Positions 1 to 13,290 of a stretch of DNA of 64,000 nucleotides are shown piece after piece. The notes beneath the pieces were generated by a model that was not told the DNA's origin, did not search any database, and saw nothing but the letters and a program-made list of their open reading frames with translations. The translations under genes and the position numbers were made by a program. Positions within the stretch are counted from its first letter, which is position 1. Every line of letters begins with the position of its first letter. The stretch spans positions 22,474,906-22,538,905 of the forward strand of contig CM040745.1 of NCBI GenBank assembly GCA_022829145.1. The letters run 5' to 3'. The stretch is from Albula goreensis. Taxonomy: Eukaryota > Chordata > Actinopteri > Albuliformes > Albulidae.

Positions 1-1660
1 AATCTCCTTCCCACAATGGGTGTGATACCCTTTGTCTTTTTATTTGGAAAAGGCTAAAGCACACCCATGCATGCATCCTTTCTGATGTAATTTATTTTAT
101 TCTTTAATTTTACTGGTGTGTTGTGTGTATAGAAATAATAGTTCATTCTATGTTCTACAGTTAAAGCTGAGATGTGTCATTTAATAAGAAGTGGATGGGA
201 ACACTGCATTGGATTGATCTGGATCTGTTATAGTTATATGGGAAAATGGTTGTCATCGAGCTGTGTCTACAGTCTTCAAATCTGAAGTCCATTTTAGACA
301 AAAACCTTTTTATTATGTAATAAAAACACATCAAATTTCAACCACATTTGTAGGTAGTATTCAGCCTGTTGAAAAAAAAAATATTGAAGTAAAACTGATA
401 TTATGAACACAGTATTGAAAAAGATTGATAAGATTGTTATGTTGTCTAAAAGCAATTAGTCATAAAACAAGACTGTTTGTAGAAAGTATAAAAATACATA
501 AATCCAATAAGCTATTTAACTGTGTCAAAAGGTTCAGCTTGTATTTTTCAACTTTAGAAAGGTGTTACAGCAAAAGAGAAACAACAAACAACTTTCATTT
601 TCATATAACTCACATTTTTCAGTTGTCTTCCATTCCCTTTTGCCCAAACGTCAGTTTGACGTTTCTAGAGATGTATGACTTTACATATAGACAAATATAT
701 GCATGTAGACTAACCTAAATAAATGTGCATGTGCACACTCAGAAAATGAGAGAATTTCCCCAGCACCCCACAAATCAGCCAATTACTATTGCAATAAGCA
801 TCAAATATAATGACCATAATGACTCATAACTCATATAAATTCTAATAACTCACGAACCAGCCACATTTGGATTTCATTCACTGCCTCATAATTCACCAAG
901 GACTGTATCTAAATTTCCGTTTAAATTTTCAGTAAAGACCCATCCGTCAAATTCTGGGAGTATTTTCTTACTGAGAAGCTCCATGATTGCCACAATCTCA
1001 TGAAAACGATTTCACTAAAAGTGAATACACTGCACCCCATCACTGTAGCCTAAGGTCCAGGACACACAGAAATGTATATTACATTGAGTATATTCTTATA
1101 AAATTAAATTGTTTATTTAACATCAAATAAAGTTATAATGGCCAAACATTTTTTCTCCAATATTTTGTTTGATACATCTCTCCTAATACTTTACTTTTTT
1201 TGAGATATCTTTCATACAGTAATTTACACTGTGGTTGTTCCATCACCCTTTTGTCCAAAGGTGACAGTTATATGTTGTCATTGTAAGCTGATGAGAAATG
1301 ATGGTATAAAAATTTGATTTGTTGGTCCAATAAGAATTGCCTTCTGGATGTAAAACAAGGGTCATATGAGTAAAAGAGCTACCAATGGCATCACTGCACT
1401 CAAAGTAACCCTGTCCTACAGTAACTGAAACCATCATTTATCAGCATGCAATGAGTTTAAAGATTTTGTCACTGCAAAATCAAAAACGTATCAGGCCCTA
1501 AAAACCCTTGAGTGATCCAGCACATAGCGGTGAAATTGAAGATGGTTTAAGAAACCACAGTGGTGTTTTTAATTACCGCTCAAAATGGTTACCACCTCAC
1601 CCACAGTCAGCCACAGAACAGTGGGGCTTTCACAGCTTCAATGCCACCCCCCCCCCATCA

Positions 1661-1662
<2 letters not shown>

Positions 1663-1737
<75 letters not shown>

Positions 1738-1750
1738 CACACACACACAC
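1663..1750. repeat. (CA)n microsatellite
   Basis: About 44 CA units with one AACAC interruption near 1735. The overlapping Thr-His and Cys-Val frames are artefacts. Confidence 0.98.
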
Positions 1751-3674
1751 GCTGCAGCATTTGATATTTTTATCTGTAGTATGTATACATTTTGTCCAGT
1801 AAAATAGTTCTGCTGCATAATATTGACAAATGATGCTTTAAAAAGAACTAAAGTCCTGGAAAACATGCAAAATCTAAGCAAGTACATGCATTAATTTGTA
1901 AGTAATTGGCAATATTACACCAGCCGTAATTCTATAAAAGACTCCTTTTCACCTCTCTGACCACAACAGCTCCATTAATCCTGCCTAATAGAGGAGAGTG
2001 CTGGTGAGAAGTGATCCTGAATTGCAGTCTGGACATAGTGCAGAGAGCTTTCAGTGTATGCCAGTTCGCTCCTTTGATCTATAAATTAGGTGATCCTGGC
2101 AAAGACAGGATTTAAATGTCACTTTCATTGAGCCCAATAATTTTATTCCACCTAAACATGAGAGACATTTTAATGTAATTGTCAGACACAGGCAGGGGCC
2201 ATCTGGTCTATGTGATAGCAGTGTTTTCTTTTCCTGAAACTGTTTGTCCTCTATTCACAGGAAGGCAACTCAGTTAAACTGCAGGCTTCACAGATAATAG
2301 GGCCTAATCTATCTAATCATTAACTATTAAAAGCAGTTATTGTCCCTGTTGTGCTTAGAAATAGCCCCAGTGTTGTCTGTCTGCAGTGACCAAAACAGTA
2401 ACTGAAAAAAACAGGTGTTTGTTCACTTGCACACAGTGCTCTGGATTCATTGAATATCTTTTCATTTATTGCATTTAACCATAGTTTTATGTCAGTTTTT
2501 TCCACAGTTTTTCAAATTCAGAAATCATGAAAATGAATTCTCCAACTATATCTGTGAAGAAAATACATGTTTTTGCTAATTTTGGAGTCAAATTTAAGAA
2601 AAGGGTGACTAAATACAATACAGAGTCTCAATCAGAGAGCATGGATCAGTGAAGGCTGGTCAAAAACCTGTATATTACATTAGCTACAATACTGTACAGC
2701 TTACCTACTGCAACAACGTTTCTTGCATGAATATAATAGAGTTCTGGAAATGTTCATACCATTCCAGTAGTGCAATTCCCAGGGTGAGTGTAAATGGAAG
2801 CAAAGTTGGCCTGCAGAAGTCCACAACATGGGATTATACAATGAACCACCAGTCTCCTGCATTGACAAGGGATAAATAATGGTCTTATTACTGCTAAGTA
2901 TTAACTCAATTTCCCATCACCGGGATATTAAAATAGGAAACAAACTGAATCACTGCAGAGATGTTGTATTAATACAATAAGATCAGTTCCACTGAGAGTA
3001 AAATTTGGAGACATAGGTATGAAAGGGCAATGAATTTTATGATGAAGAAGTATGTCAACTGGCTTATAATAATGTACAGCACTATATTGTTCTGCGGTGT
3101 AAACACCATGGGAAGAAAACAAAAGCTTTGACAGGGCACGTAGCTGCAGTTAAATGGCCGTATATTTGATAGATTACACCTCACCCCAGCATTAGTCAAA
3201 ATCTGAGAATGCAGGGATTATTTCCCCAATTTCTCTTTTCAGTTAACAATGGTATGGTCATTTTTACATTCATGATAAAGCTACAGTTTGAAAATGGGCT
3301 AAAGTGAAACAAATATGTTGTATTTGCAAAGTGATGTAATGCTGAAAACATGGTCTGTTGTGTATGATGCAAGTGTATTTAGAGTGTGTTCAAACCCTTT
3401 TTAGCTGGTTATGGGGGGTAAAATGTAATGCAACCGATGAGCAATGAGTTTTTTCATTTGAAAGAAATATTTGGGCCTCAGCAAAGATCACAGCAGTTTA
3501 AGCCAGTTAAGTTCATTGCTCTCGTTTCTCTCTAGTGGCTACCACTGGTCAGGCCAGGCTCATGTAATGGTGCAAATGAGTGTATTCTGACTTTGTCTTC
3601 CCCCAATAACATAGGCAGCATGCGCTTACCGGGTGAAGCTACAGTGTGGAATAGAAGCCAGACTGTCATAAAAA

Positions 3675-3730
3675 TACATACATACATACATACATACATA
3701 CATAAATAAATAAATAAAAATAAATAAAAT
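3675..3730. repeat. (CATA)n-(AATA)n microsatellite
   Basis: Seven CATA units run into an (AATA)n tract. The complementary strand gives the spurious CMYVCMYVC frame. Confidence 0.95.
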
Positions 3731-3884
3731 ATTGAATTCTGCAGTGCTACAACATCCAATATGGTTTTGAATTTCAATACACCAGCGCTTTACCCCTTCT
3801 TGTAGATTTGATATAAAATTAATATAGCTGAAGAACAGTATTCAAACATTTTTATTCTACTTTATTTGGGATTGGGAAGGATGG

Positions 3885-3955
3885 GGTGGGGCCAGAGAAA
3901 ACAGGCTGGTGGGTCAGATCTGGCCTGTGGACCACTACTTGATGATCCCTGGTCT
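3885..3955. mobile_element. hAT-like transposon end
   Basis: Read on the minus strand, the segment opens CAGGGATCATCAAGTAGTGG and goes on with GTCCACAGGCCAGATCTGAC. This resembles the common hAT/Charlie-type end (CAGGGGTCC...GGCCCGCGGGCCAGATC). Only one end is recognised, so it is a fragment. Confidence 0.45.
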
Positions 3956-5942
3956 ACTGCATTGCCTGAAAGTGAAACTAATCATGGCAATTTAGAGGCC
4001 CAACCGTTATTTTAGAAATGTCTATAATCATCTGAAATTGCAGGTGAAAAGACTGACGATACAATGCATGCCACATTTTCAAATATATATTCCTGTCTTG
4101 TCAAGGGTGTATCTGGCATACATCACAATATAAAGACGCAGAACAGTAAGCTGTTTCTGCTGATGTCTGTTTGTTTACTATGTACAAACACTGGATGGAT
4201 GGGTGCACCTTCCTCATCTATCTTAAGCTGTGATGTGGTCGATAAACAAAGCTTCTACTCAGTACCTCTAACTAATGTGAATCTTTATCAATAAGAGTTT
4301 CCTGCCAGTCATTTTGGACCAAAATGCCAAATTTAAGTGCTGTTAAGAATGATGAAATGGTCAAAATAATGATCAATTACTGGATTTTGCATTTTACGAA
4401 CGGACTTGATGTGTCTGGACAGTGATACATTTATCACCTGTGGAGGAGTCTAAATGGCACATTTGAAACATTACATTGCAAGGTGACCTCATGGTAATCA
4501 ATACAAACACATATACTCATAAACATGTGCCTAATGGTACACACAGTGAATATATCTGCCAAATGTGATTCTAAAGTCATATCAAATAATAACATATTAT
4601 GGGTCTGCACAAACACGTATGAAAAATGTATGCATCTGGATAAAATAGGTTAACCTGTTTAAAAGTTAGGAGCCAAATCTTCAGGCAGATCCTATTCTTT
4701 GCAACAAACAAATTACATTTAAGAAAATAGTGATGAATGCTGAAATATTGCTGAAATTGCTCAGACACACAACTGATGCATGAAAAATCCCCATGCTATT
4801 GAGCAATTACAGTTTATGTTATTAATATGTCATGTATTTACACCTAATATGAAACATTGCCATTTTAAATGGATGCTGCTTTGTGGGGTAAAGTAATGCT
4901 CAGTTGGAACTGCTGTGCAGCTGTGTAGAGAGAGTGAATTTCAGGGACTGGATTTTGAGTAGTGTGTTGGCTGTTGAATAATTGCAACTGTTGTGGAGGA
5001 TGCCAGGGAGCTAAATGAAAGGAGGAGGAGGAGGAGGTGGGCTTATAAAATGTTAAAAATGAGGAGTGTGTACCTCAGCCGAATTTCAAATAGATGACTA
5101 ATTCAACCTTGGCCTTTTTCGTGATAGGCAAACAGTGTGGGAAAGAGAACACTCATTTATCTAGTTAATTTTACTCTGACATTTAACTCCCTGTAAATGC
5201 AACATCTGGCAGTATTACATGCTTTGGCTTGTTATCATTCAGATATACTGTGCTAGTTTGCATTGCTCCAGTCACACAAGGGGTCCTGACTGTTTAATAC
5301 CTCTCTATACATATACAACACCATTTGTACAAAATAGCCTCAGTACAAATAAGTTACAGAGTAGTAAGTACTAGTAACTACTACTATTACAGGATAGTTT
5401 TTGATGTCATTCTGTTGAGTGACTATAGGACATTATCATAATTCAGGACTTTAAATATTGTGCATTAGCCAGGATTATGGGTGCAGTGTGATGCTTACGT
5501 GACCTCACAGAATATAAGAATATATCTGGGAGTAGATTCTATGGCAACACTTTGCATTAGACTGAATGAGATTGAAAAGACTAGGACAGAAACATTACCA
5601 TTGACAAGAAATTGAAAAAAATAATTTTATTAATATTTGTAATGCTTAGATTGAAGAGAGTGAAGAACAACAGCCCTCTCTTAAGAAGATTTGTCATTTT
5701 GTTATCTCCATATCCACTCAGCCGACTTGTATGAACTATTTTTTTCAGCATTGCTTCTTAATAAACATGGCTATAGAATGTTTGTTTCAGATTTGTATTT
5801 TTATAATTTTCTCTTTGCAGCTGTATGTGTGGGCTTATATTTAGGTTAAATGAGCTCCCAGTTTTCTGTAAATCTGTCTGATTACAAAGGACAAAATATT
5901 AATCCTTTTTCAATATTTTATAATTCTTTGAAGCTACATTGT

Positions 5943-5966
5943 AAAAAAAAAAAAAAAAAAAAAAAA
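5943..5966. repeat. Poly(A) tract
   Basis: Twenty-four A in a row with no recognisable retroposon body. Confidence 0.95.
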
Positions 5967-8449
5967 CAGATATAGATTTTACAAAAAAAAGTTCAGGTCA
6001 GGAAAAATCAAAGCTGAAAGCAGGACCAGAATCTGAGAGGCACCACCTCAAAGCCAGCAGGCCAAACACAGGCAAAGAGAAACATCAAGCAAAGTATATG
6101 AGGAGGGATATTTCACAGCTGAAAATTCTAGGTTCATAGTAACGGATGAGGTCAGCCTGAGAATCTCTGTTGCTGCGTGTTTGTGCTGACACAAGCTGAC
6201 CTTCTTCCTTCAGCATACTTGCACTCTATTTGCCATCAGCAACTTGTACAGTTAAAAATAAAACTGCATGCATGAATATGTAACTGACATCCAGCTTGCT
6301 CGGTGCCTACTAAACACCTGCATTCACTCTCATTAAAAGCACTTAGGAGATTGCACAAGCTCCTTCTTCTTTCACTGGCTGTCACAAATCTGTTATGAAA
6401 AAGAAATTGCAATCAATCCTCAATTATATTTTTTCACAAGTTCAAAATGTCTTTTAAATTCACCTTTGCAAATTACAAAATCCCCAGGATAATGAATCTA
6501 ATCTTCAGCAAAAATGTTCCTGTTACATTGGAGTAGTAAATAGCATTTGTGTTTCACTGTTTCATAGTGGAAACCCAGATGACCACAAAACTGCAATCCA
6601 AACAGATCTACTTATTTTAAAATATGTCTGTCTAGTGTACATGTAAATGACTGCCTCATTATTCATAGTTGGATGGAGTCCAATTTGTCAATTATTTTGC
6701 ATATGTTTTTCCAGGTTTGATAGTATGGGGGCTCTATAACTCCTAGCTGTTACAGAGTTCAGCCCATTTAGATTATGTAATGGCCTCTCAAAGCACAACA
6801 AGCAGCTTCATCTCTATTATTTTTAACCAAAATGAGTGCTGAGATGAATCATATCTAAATCACTGAAATCTGTGAGACTACGTGAGAGCCTCTTCTGTTC
6901 CATTCAACTGAAGTAATTACCATTTACATATAAACCATGGATTGTACCTTTTATTAACAGATTTTTAAAAAAAAAAAAGTTATTTCTCCTCCCTGTTATT
7001 TAAATGACCTTTCTTTAAGGTCTCGCCCTGGCTCTTTGTCCCAAAAAAACAACATCTTCTTTGGGGGATTTGTTGTGACATGATTAGCTGCACAGACGAT
7101 GGGAAAACAATTGATCAATATTAATACTAAAAACATTGATACAATATAATATACATAATAACGGCAATTACAAAAAACTTGATAATGTTTAAATTAATAA
7201 ACAATCTCAAACAACAGAGACAAAATGCTAAAGAGGCCAAATGAAATGCATGAAACCAAACAGTCTGAGCACTGAGGTCTAGTAAAAATGTGGCATTATT
7301 ACCACACAGGAAGAACAGTTTTAAATAAGGTGAAGTTGATATATGAATATGCATTATGCTTGAGGCATTAAGGCAGCACAGCAGCAACATTGAGAAGGTT
7401 GTGTCCAGACTGTTTATGGCTACTTTCAAAATTAAAAACATGAATAATCACTAAAAAATATCTGGTATACTTTCAATTAAAATAATTGATAATTAACTTA
7501 ATAATAACTTTTGACTGTATACATATGAACATTTAAGACTGGCCAACCAACGGGTCCATTTATGTGCTATTAGCTACAACGTCTACTACATCTTGACAGG
7601 ATGTTACAATTGCATCCAAGGGGCTAAATGAAGCAGGATTAGTGACATATGAAAAAAAAACAGTAAGTTACTCAGTCGCATTCTGGTTATAAAATAAGGA
7701 TTCCAAGGCTGCCAAAATGAGACTGATTTGGAGTCAGAGAGCAAGATAAATCCAGTGGTCTATTTCATGACTGAGTTGGGTTTCCATGGTGACCATGCAA
7801 AGCAAGACCAAAGCGGAGTTGCCTGTGGTGCATTTGATTTTAGAGTAGAGTCTGAAATGTTGCCATGCGGACTTCCTGGTGCAAGTAGAGAAGTTGGAGG
7901 TTTTCAATCTACAGGTGCAGAATGCTATGCTGTACCATACAGAAGTAGAAGAGTCAAAGGATGCAAAGTCCATCTATTCACAACTTAGAACCTATTTTTT
8001 AACCAATTGTTTTTATTTATTTGCAGATTTATCACTTTATTTTTGGTGACCATTAACAGTTGATAGCATTTTACTTACATTTTACAGAGATCACCAATTT
8101 TTTACTCTATACAAAAACAACAGAATCTTTATTTAAACCAACCAATGCTTTATGAGGTGAAATAAAATAGCTGTTGTGAGTGCTGTGAACATACATTAGG
8201 GTCCAGTACTACATGATCCCTCCCATATATGTAGTTTACCAGCAAGTACTGTCACAAAGTCATATCTGTTGATAAGCATGGAGAAAAGCAAGTGGCAGAT
8301 TGTAATTCATGTAGCCTACCATGCTTTGATTTATGTCCATCCTGTTGCATCAGTGTGTAGAATGAATAAGTAATTAGAACGGCTCTTCTACACCTGTTGT
8401 TGATGACCATTTGCCAGTTTACTGAAGTATGGATTATTGAGGCTCTTTT

Positions 8450-8491
8450 TTGTTTGTTTGTTTGTTTATTTGTTTGTTTGTTTGTTTGTTA
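8450..8491. repeat. (TTTG)n microsatellite
   Basis: Ten TTTG-type units with one TTTA variant. Confidence 0.93.
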
Positions 8492-8950
8492 GTTACCATT
8501 ATCAGCTGCTGGCATATGTGCAAAGGTTGAGTGCCTATATATTTCCTTGATGAAAGGAATTCCAGCTGCAGGTTAAATCATTGGTGGGTAGGCTACAAAA
8601 CAAAATGGAATACTATTCCCAATGAAATGGTACAATTCCAGTGCAAAAACTTCTGTGTGTCTACCAATGAGTTTCCTGCTAATGAAAGAACTTTCAAGTC
8701 TAAATCATCAAGCAAAAACAAGTGAGGTGGAAATAAATTATTCCCCTCTTTCATGGTCACTACTGTGATGACAGTTCTGCTGTTAATTGCTGCTTACAGG
8801 GGGAATTAATTCTGAGCACTGAAGTGTTGTCCTGTCTGGAAAGAAGTGATATCATGTTTTATCATATATTACACAAAACCATCAGAAAGGCCTTAGGAGA
8901 GGGACTGCAGAACCATATGTGTTTATATTGCCAGGGGGTGCACATGTCTC

Positions 8951-9140
8951 AGAGTGTCGTATAATGGTTAAGCAGCTGGTCTTCCACCAGAGTGCTGGTA
9001 GGTTCAAGTCCCAGCTGTGGTGTTGTTCTTATACTCCTAAGAAAGGTACTTAAGCTAAAATGACTTCAGTTATCTATCCAGCTGTGTAAGCAGAGTGTTG
9101 TGTTGAAATGTAAGTTGCTTTGGATAAGACCATATCCTAA
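8951..9140 (+). mobile_element. tRNA-derived SINE, diverged
   Basis: The head reads ATAATGGTTAAGCAGCTGGT, with a perfect B box GGTTCAAGTCC at 9001-9011, as in tRNA-derived SINEs. The tail GTAAGTTGCTTTGGATAAGA is typical of fish SINE/L2 3' ends. The body between them is shortened and diverged. Confidence 0.7.
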
Positions 9141-11514
9141 TTGTTAATGTGGACAGTGTGACAGTGCAGCTGTATGTTCCTGCAAATTTACTGCTGTAAG
9201 TATTACTTATGAAATGCCTGCCAACGTCTTCTCGATTACTACATGAGAGCCATCACAGATACCATGTACAGTGTGAAAACTGGGCCTGTATCTAAAGTCA
9301 TGTTAATTCACCAAATTAGGGAAAGTGTTAATCATACAGTAGTGCCAGAATATGCCAGATTTTCCTGTGTTTTTATCAGTGTAAGGAAAAATATATTTCA
9401 GTGCAATACTTGCAGTTTTTTTTCTCGAAAATGGTATTTCCAGGTTTACGTGTAATTCAGATACATTTCTGTATCCATAGTTTGGAAATATAAGCATTTC
9501 AAAGAAAAAAAAACCTTGATTTGTAGTTTGGTAATTAATAACTGCCAAAAAACACATGAACACATATCTAATGTGTGCTCATTCCGCTCAAGGTATTTTT
9601 CAAGGTCCTTTTGCCAAACTTTCCATTTACCCAATGGGAAGCAGCAGAGAATAAGTTAAAAAGACATGCTGCTGCACAAATGTATTGTTTGTCCAGCAAA
9701 CAATGTAAGGAGTATACAAAGAACAAATAACAGAGGTCCGAGGGGAGCTCAGTGCCCCTAAATAAATCATTAGGTCCCCTAAGTTCTTCAATAATGTCAT
9801 ATAATTAGGACAATTATAATGAAGCATGACCATACGATGCATGTATAATAGGACCGTATCTAGTGTTCTAGTAACACAAGAACAAATGAAAGAAATCCCA
9901 CTCACTAATTGAACATGAAAGATTAAGTAGAAAAATTTTTAGAAATAGCAAACAGACAGCACACTCTCTTTCTGTGCCTGGCAGGGAGATTTTTACAGAA
10001 GCCTCCATTTTGACCAGACAATGTTCATAGGGCCTTTGAGAATGTTTTGTGATCCATGAGAAAAAAAAACAAGAGATGTCATAGTGATATTCTTTATGAT
10101 GTGGGCTGAAAAAAGATCAGAGGCACACTGTTTACATCCCGATTTAATGTTCTCATGTACTTCTCTTAACAAATGATGGCATACATTTTATTTTTTCTCT
10201 TATACTATTCATCAGTGAAACAAGACAAAGTTAGAGTCCAAAATTCAATAAAGGATAATGTACAGATGTTTCCGCCAATAACTAATCCCCATTAAAATCT
10301 ACACAACTTTTGCAAACCTAGGACATGCTTTCTTATCTTTAGTTCCCAGAAATTAGCTGAATATTATTTAATCATACAGAAGCATAGCCACAGTGGCTGA
10401 GTCACTGCAACTACTTTGCAGTATTATATGGTAACAATGTAAACAGTTGAGTCTATATGTTACCACATTATATTCAAACATTCTGTGCGAATATATCCAA
10501 GAATTGTATCCATACTTGACTCAAGTCAAATGTAAGCAGTAATGAATACTAATGGGCAAGAACCAACAGTTTGATCTTGTTGTTGTGTTGTTACTTTTCT
10601 GCACTCTTGTTGTGTTTATCGATTTAGTTTAGGCTGTTCAGTCAAGCAGCAATTGAGGGATAAAGATTGCTTGTGCTAAACATGGCCAAGAGGTGAAAAA
10701 GGTTTTTGCCATTCTGTCCACACCAGGTTGTAAATCAGCTCTGAGGCAGAGGCTAATTAAGTACTGTAAAAAGGGAACAAGCACAAAAGAAGTGCAGGAC
10801 ATTGCATCACGCTCTCTGAAAGAGAAAACATGGGGGAGAGGGGGAGAGGAAGAACCCCAATGTGGAACAGCTGCGGCCTTGAAGAACAAGCCTCCTTCCA
10901 TACCAGCTTGGCTGTTTCCCTAGGATTCCCCTGGCTACTCTTATTCTTTCTTCTTTTTCTCCTAAAGAGTCAAAATCCTAGATCAAAATGTATGTAATGT
11001 ATTTGGTTTTCAGCCAAAATTCAGTTACTATGAAAATTTTATTCATTACTACTTAAAAAAAACATTGTGCTGAATAGGGTTGTTCTCTTTTTCTTTACAA
11101 TGCATTTTTTTATTTTTTCTTTTTGAAAAATTATTCTTTCTCATGAGATACACACCATTTGGACAGGGAAGGGTTATTTTTTATTCTGGAAGACAGTCTT
11201 GAAGTTTTCAGACTGGAAATTTCCCTGGTTTCTTGCAGAGCACTGCTTTTTCAATTATTGGTTTTAGACCCAGATTAATGGTTCCCAATGGATTTTGTTT
11301 TAAGAACTGAACAAATGGTAAACATTATCATAAAACATACAACTCTTTATGTGTCTTATATATCAACCCTGTACACATGGGATGAAGAATGCATTCAACT
11401 ATGTAGTTTCAGTTAACATATGGGAGGAAGAATTACACCGTTTACAATTTGTTTTCATGCACTTGTAGCTGGAACTGATGAAACAGTATATATATATATA
11501 AATATATATATATA

Positions 11515-11781
11515 GGGGGTCCTTGGGTTACGACGGTCTCGAGTTACGTCGTTTCATGGTTACGGCGCACTCCCATAAATTATTTAAAAAACGTAGTTTC
11601 GACCTAAGCGGTTTGGTTTGTAATTATTACCACAGAAATAAAGATTGTTCTCTCTTTTTTTATTATTACTGTTTCATTTAATTACTGTATTTTATATGTC
11701 CTTCATGTGTGTACAGTGTGAGTGAAAATCGACTTACGACAAGGAGTAGGAACGGAACTCCTTCGTAAGTCGAGGACCCCC
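11515..11781. mobile_element. Small non-autonomous DNA transposon with inverted ends
   Basis: The left end gggggtccttgggttacga (11515-11533) matches the reverse complement of the right end, gggggtcctcgacttacga, at 16 of 19 positions. TA-rich sequence flanks both sides. Sub-terminal CGACTTACGAC-like motifs repeat inside. There is no transposase frame, so this is a MITE. The ends suggest a Tc/mariner-type relative, by inference. Confidence 0.65.
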
Positions 11782-11812
11782 TGTGTGTATATATATATTT
11801 ATACACAGGGGG
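11776..11812. repeat. AT-centred palindrome next to a TIR element
   Basis: The sequence accccctgtgtgtatat and, further right, atacacagggggtat form a near-perfect palindrome around a TA core. It overlaps the right end of the transposon at 11515-11781 and may carry a second copy of its terminal bases. Confidence 0.6.
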
Positions 11813-13096
11813 TATCTTTGTATGTGCTTTTCTTGCTGCTGTGACATTACTGGTAAGACTCACTCATAAATGTCCTCATGTCCCTTAAAGTTTACCTTAT
11901 ATAGTAGCTTAGACAGGGTTGGCAGGACATCTCAGAGAATAGATTTATCACTCCACATTTTCATCACACCGCACAGCGCTTCAGCTCCAGCTGAAGCTAA
12001 AACTTCATTGCCAACATTTCCCTCAATTAACTCTGGCAAAGTAACAAGTAACAAGAAAAAAAGGAAAGAAAAAAAAGTGTGAATCTCCCAATCGGCTTTC
12101 ATTCCTGTTTGTGCACTGTGGCCCGCCAGAAGAAACAGTGGGCTTCCTGGCGGCTGTAAATTATCTGAGGCAGAATGGGTCTATTATGCTCTGTGTCGCT
12201 GGTGAGGGTGAAGAGTCAGGCCTCATGAGTGAGTCCTAGGGTTGGCTGTCAGTGTTGGCAAGTAAAGGACATACTTTAGGATGTGCCATTTTCAATCCCT
12301 TTGTTTGAACTCAAAGCAAAATAAGCCACTTTTAAAAAGCAACCTTAGTCTTTTTTTCTGGCCAAGGCTATAAATGTTTTCATATGCCCTTGTATTCTTG
12401 TCAGGATTAGTGCAATCTCAGTTTTTCAAATTCTGCTAATGAAACTGTTGTGTAACATGCAACATTTATTGCAAAACTGGTGGATAACACCAACCATTTG
12501 CCCCACTTTAACAGTAATAGAATCCCACATCAAATCCCAAATCAAATTTTCAATGAAACTGCATCTGATACTTATTTTTTTATTCAAATGACTATATTCC
12601 TCATTGAAAATCCTTGCATTCATCCCAGCCCTGTGCTGTTCTGACTTAATGAAAACATGACTGCAGGGAATACTGAATAAGCAAACATTTGTACACAAGA
12701 TCAGATTTACTTTAATGAAATCCAGCCAATGGACCAAAAATCTTTTCCCAAGGATAGAGGGGAACACTCATTTCAAAATCAGAAAAGCAACAATCACATT
12801 TCAAAAGATACATTTTAAAGCAGATATTTAAATAAGTCATATGGCATGTGTACACCACCCACAATTGACTCCATAACTTACAAGAGTGAATAAGTGTTGC
12901 ATGAGAAAGAGCTTTAAGAGATGTTTTTTGGAATAACTGTAAAAATGTGTTAAAATGCCATGTGCCTAAATGTGTAACTCTAATAGACTGATTGTCCGCA
13001 TTTCCTTTTAACTATGTGATCTGAAGCCCATGTGGACTCCTGTGTTTTTCCAAACCTTTCCCTGCTGCTATTGTGTGTTGTTCGGTTTCTGCCAAG

Positions 13097-13290
13097 ACCT
13101 GGCATCCTACAGGAAAGAAGAGCAGCAGAAGTTCATCGAGCACATGTTGAGAGGTCAACACAAGGTTCAGCAATAATGCTTGAAAGCAAGACCTGCTTAG
13201 AGTTGGTTGACTTGGGTCTTGGACCTCTTGGTGGAGACATTCATTTTTAGAATTCAAGTCTATTTACATTTTTCCCCTTTTCTTAATAAA
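13097..13290 (+). other. Candidate terminal exon of an unidentified gene
   Basis: A pyrimidine-rich tract precedes possible acceptors at 13095-13096 (ccaag) or 13111-13112 (ctacag). The following frame reads YRKEEQQKFIEHMLRGQHKV and stops at 13174-13176. The residues are charged and helical-looking, unlike most chance frames here. An AATAAA signal lies at 13285-13290, 109 nt after the stop. I do not recognise the family and found no upstream exon that joins to it. It may be a decayed or chance frame. Confidence 0.25.

Larger units (their letters stand above)
1..13096. other. Non-coding region, left end
   Basis: Apart from the repeats listed separately (CA run, CATA run, hAT-like end, TTTG run, SINE at 8951, MITE at 11515), I see no exon that can be supported. 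Open frames are short, lack family motifs and are not linked by splice sites. A slightly G+C-richer island at about 12100-12240 has an open frame without recognisable homology. Confidence 0.6.

Noticed and set aside
1508..1887. Open frames of poly Thr-His or Cys-Val on both strands
   Set aside because: They are translations of the (CA)n microsatellite. The same applies at 15856-16192, 18256-18755 and 37353-37674.
10638..10923. Overlapping 87- and 76-codon frames
   Set aside because: No family motif, overlapping on opposite strands, and low-complexity GGGAGAGG sequence inside.
12048..12235. Open frame reading VHCGPPEETVGFLAAVNYLR
   Set aside because: It looked coding at first, but there is no convincing acceptor or family match, and it runs into a stop soon after a GT that was tried as donor.
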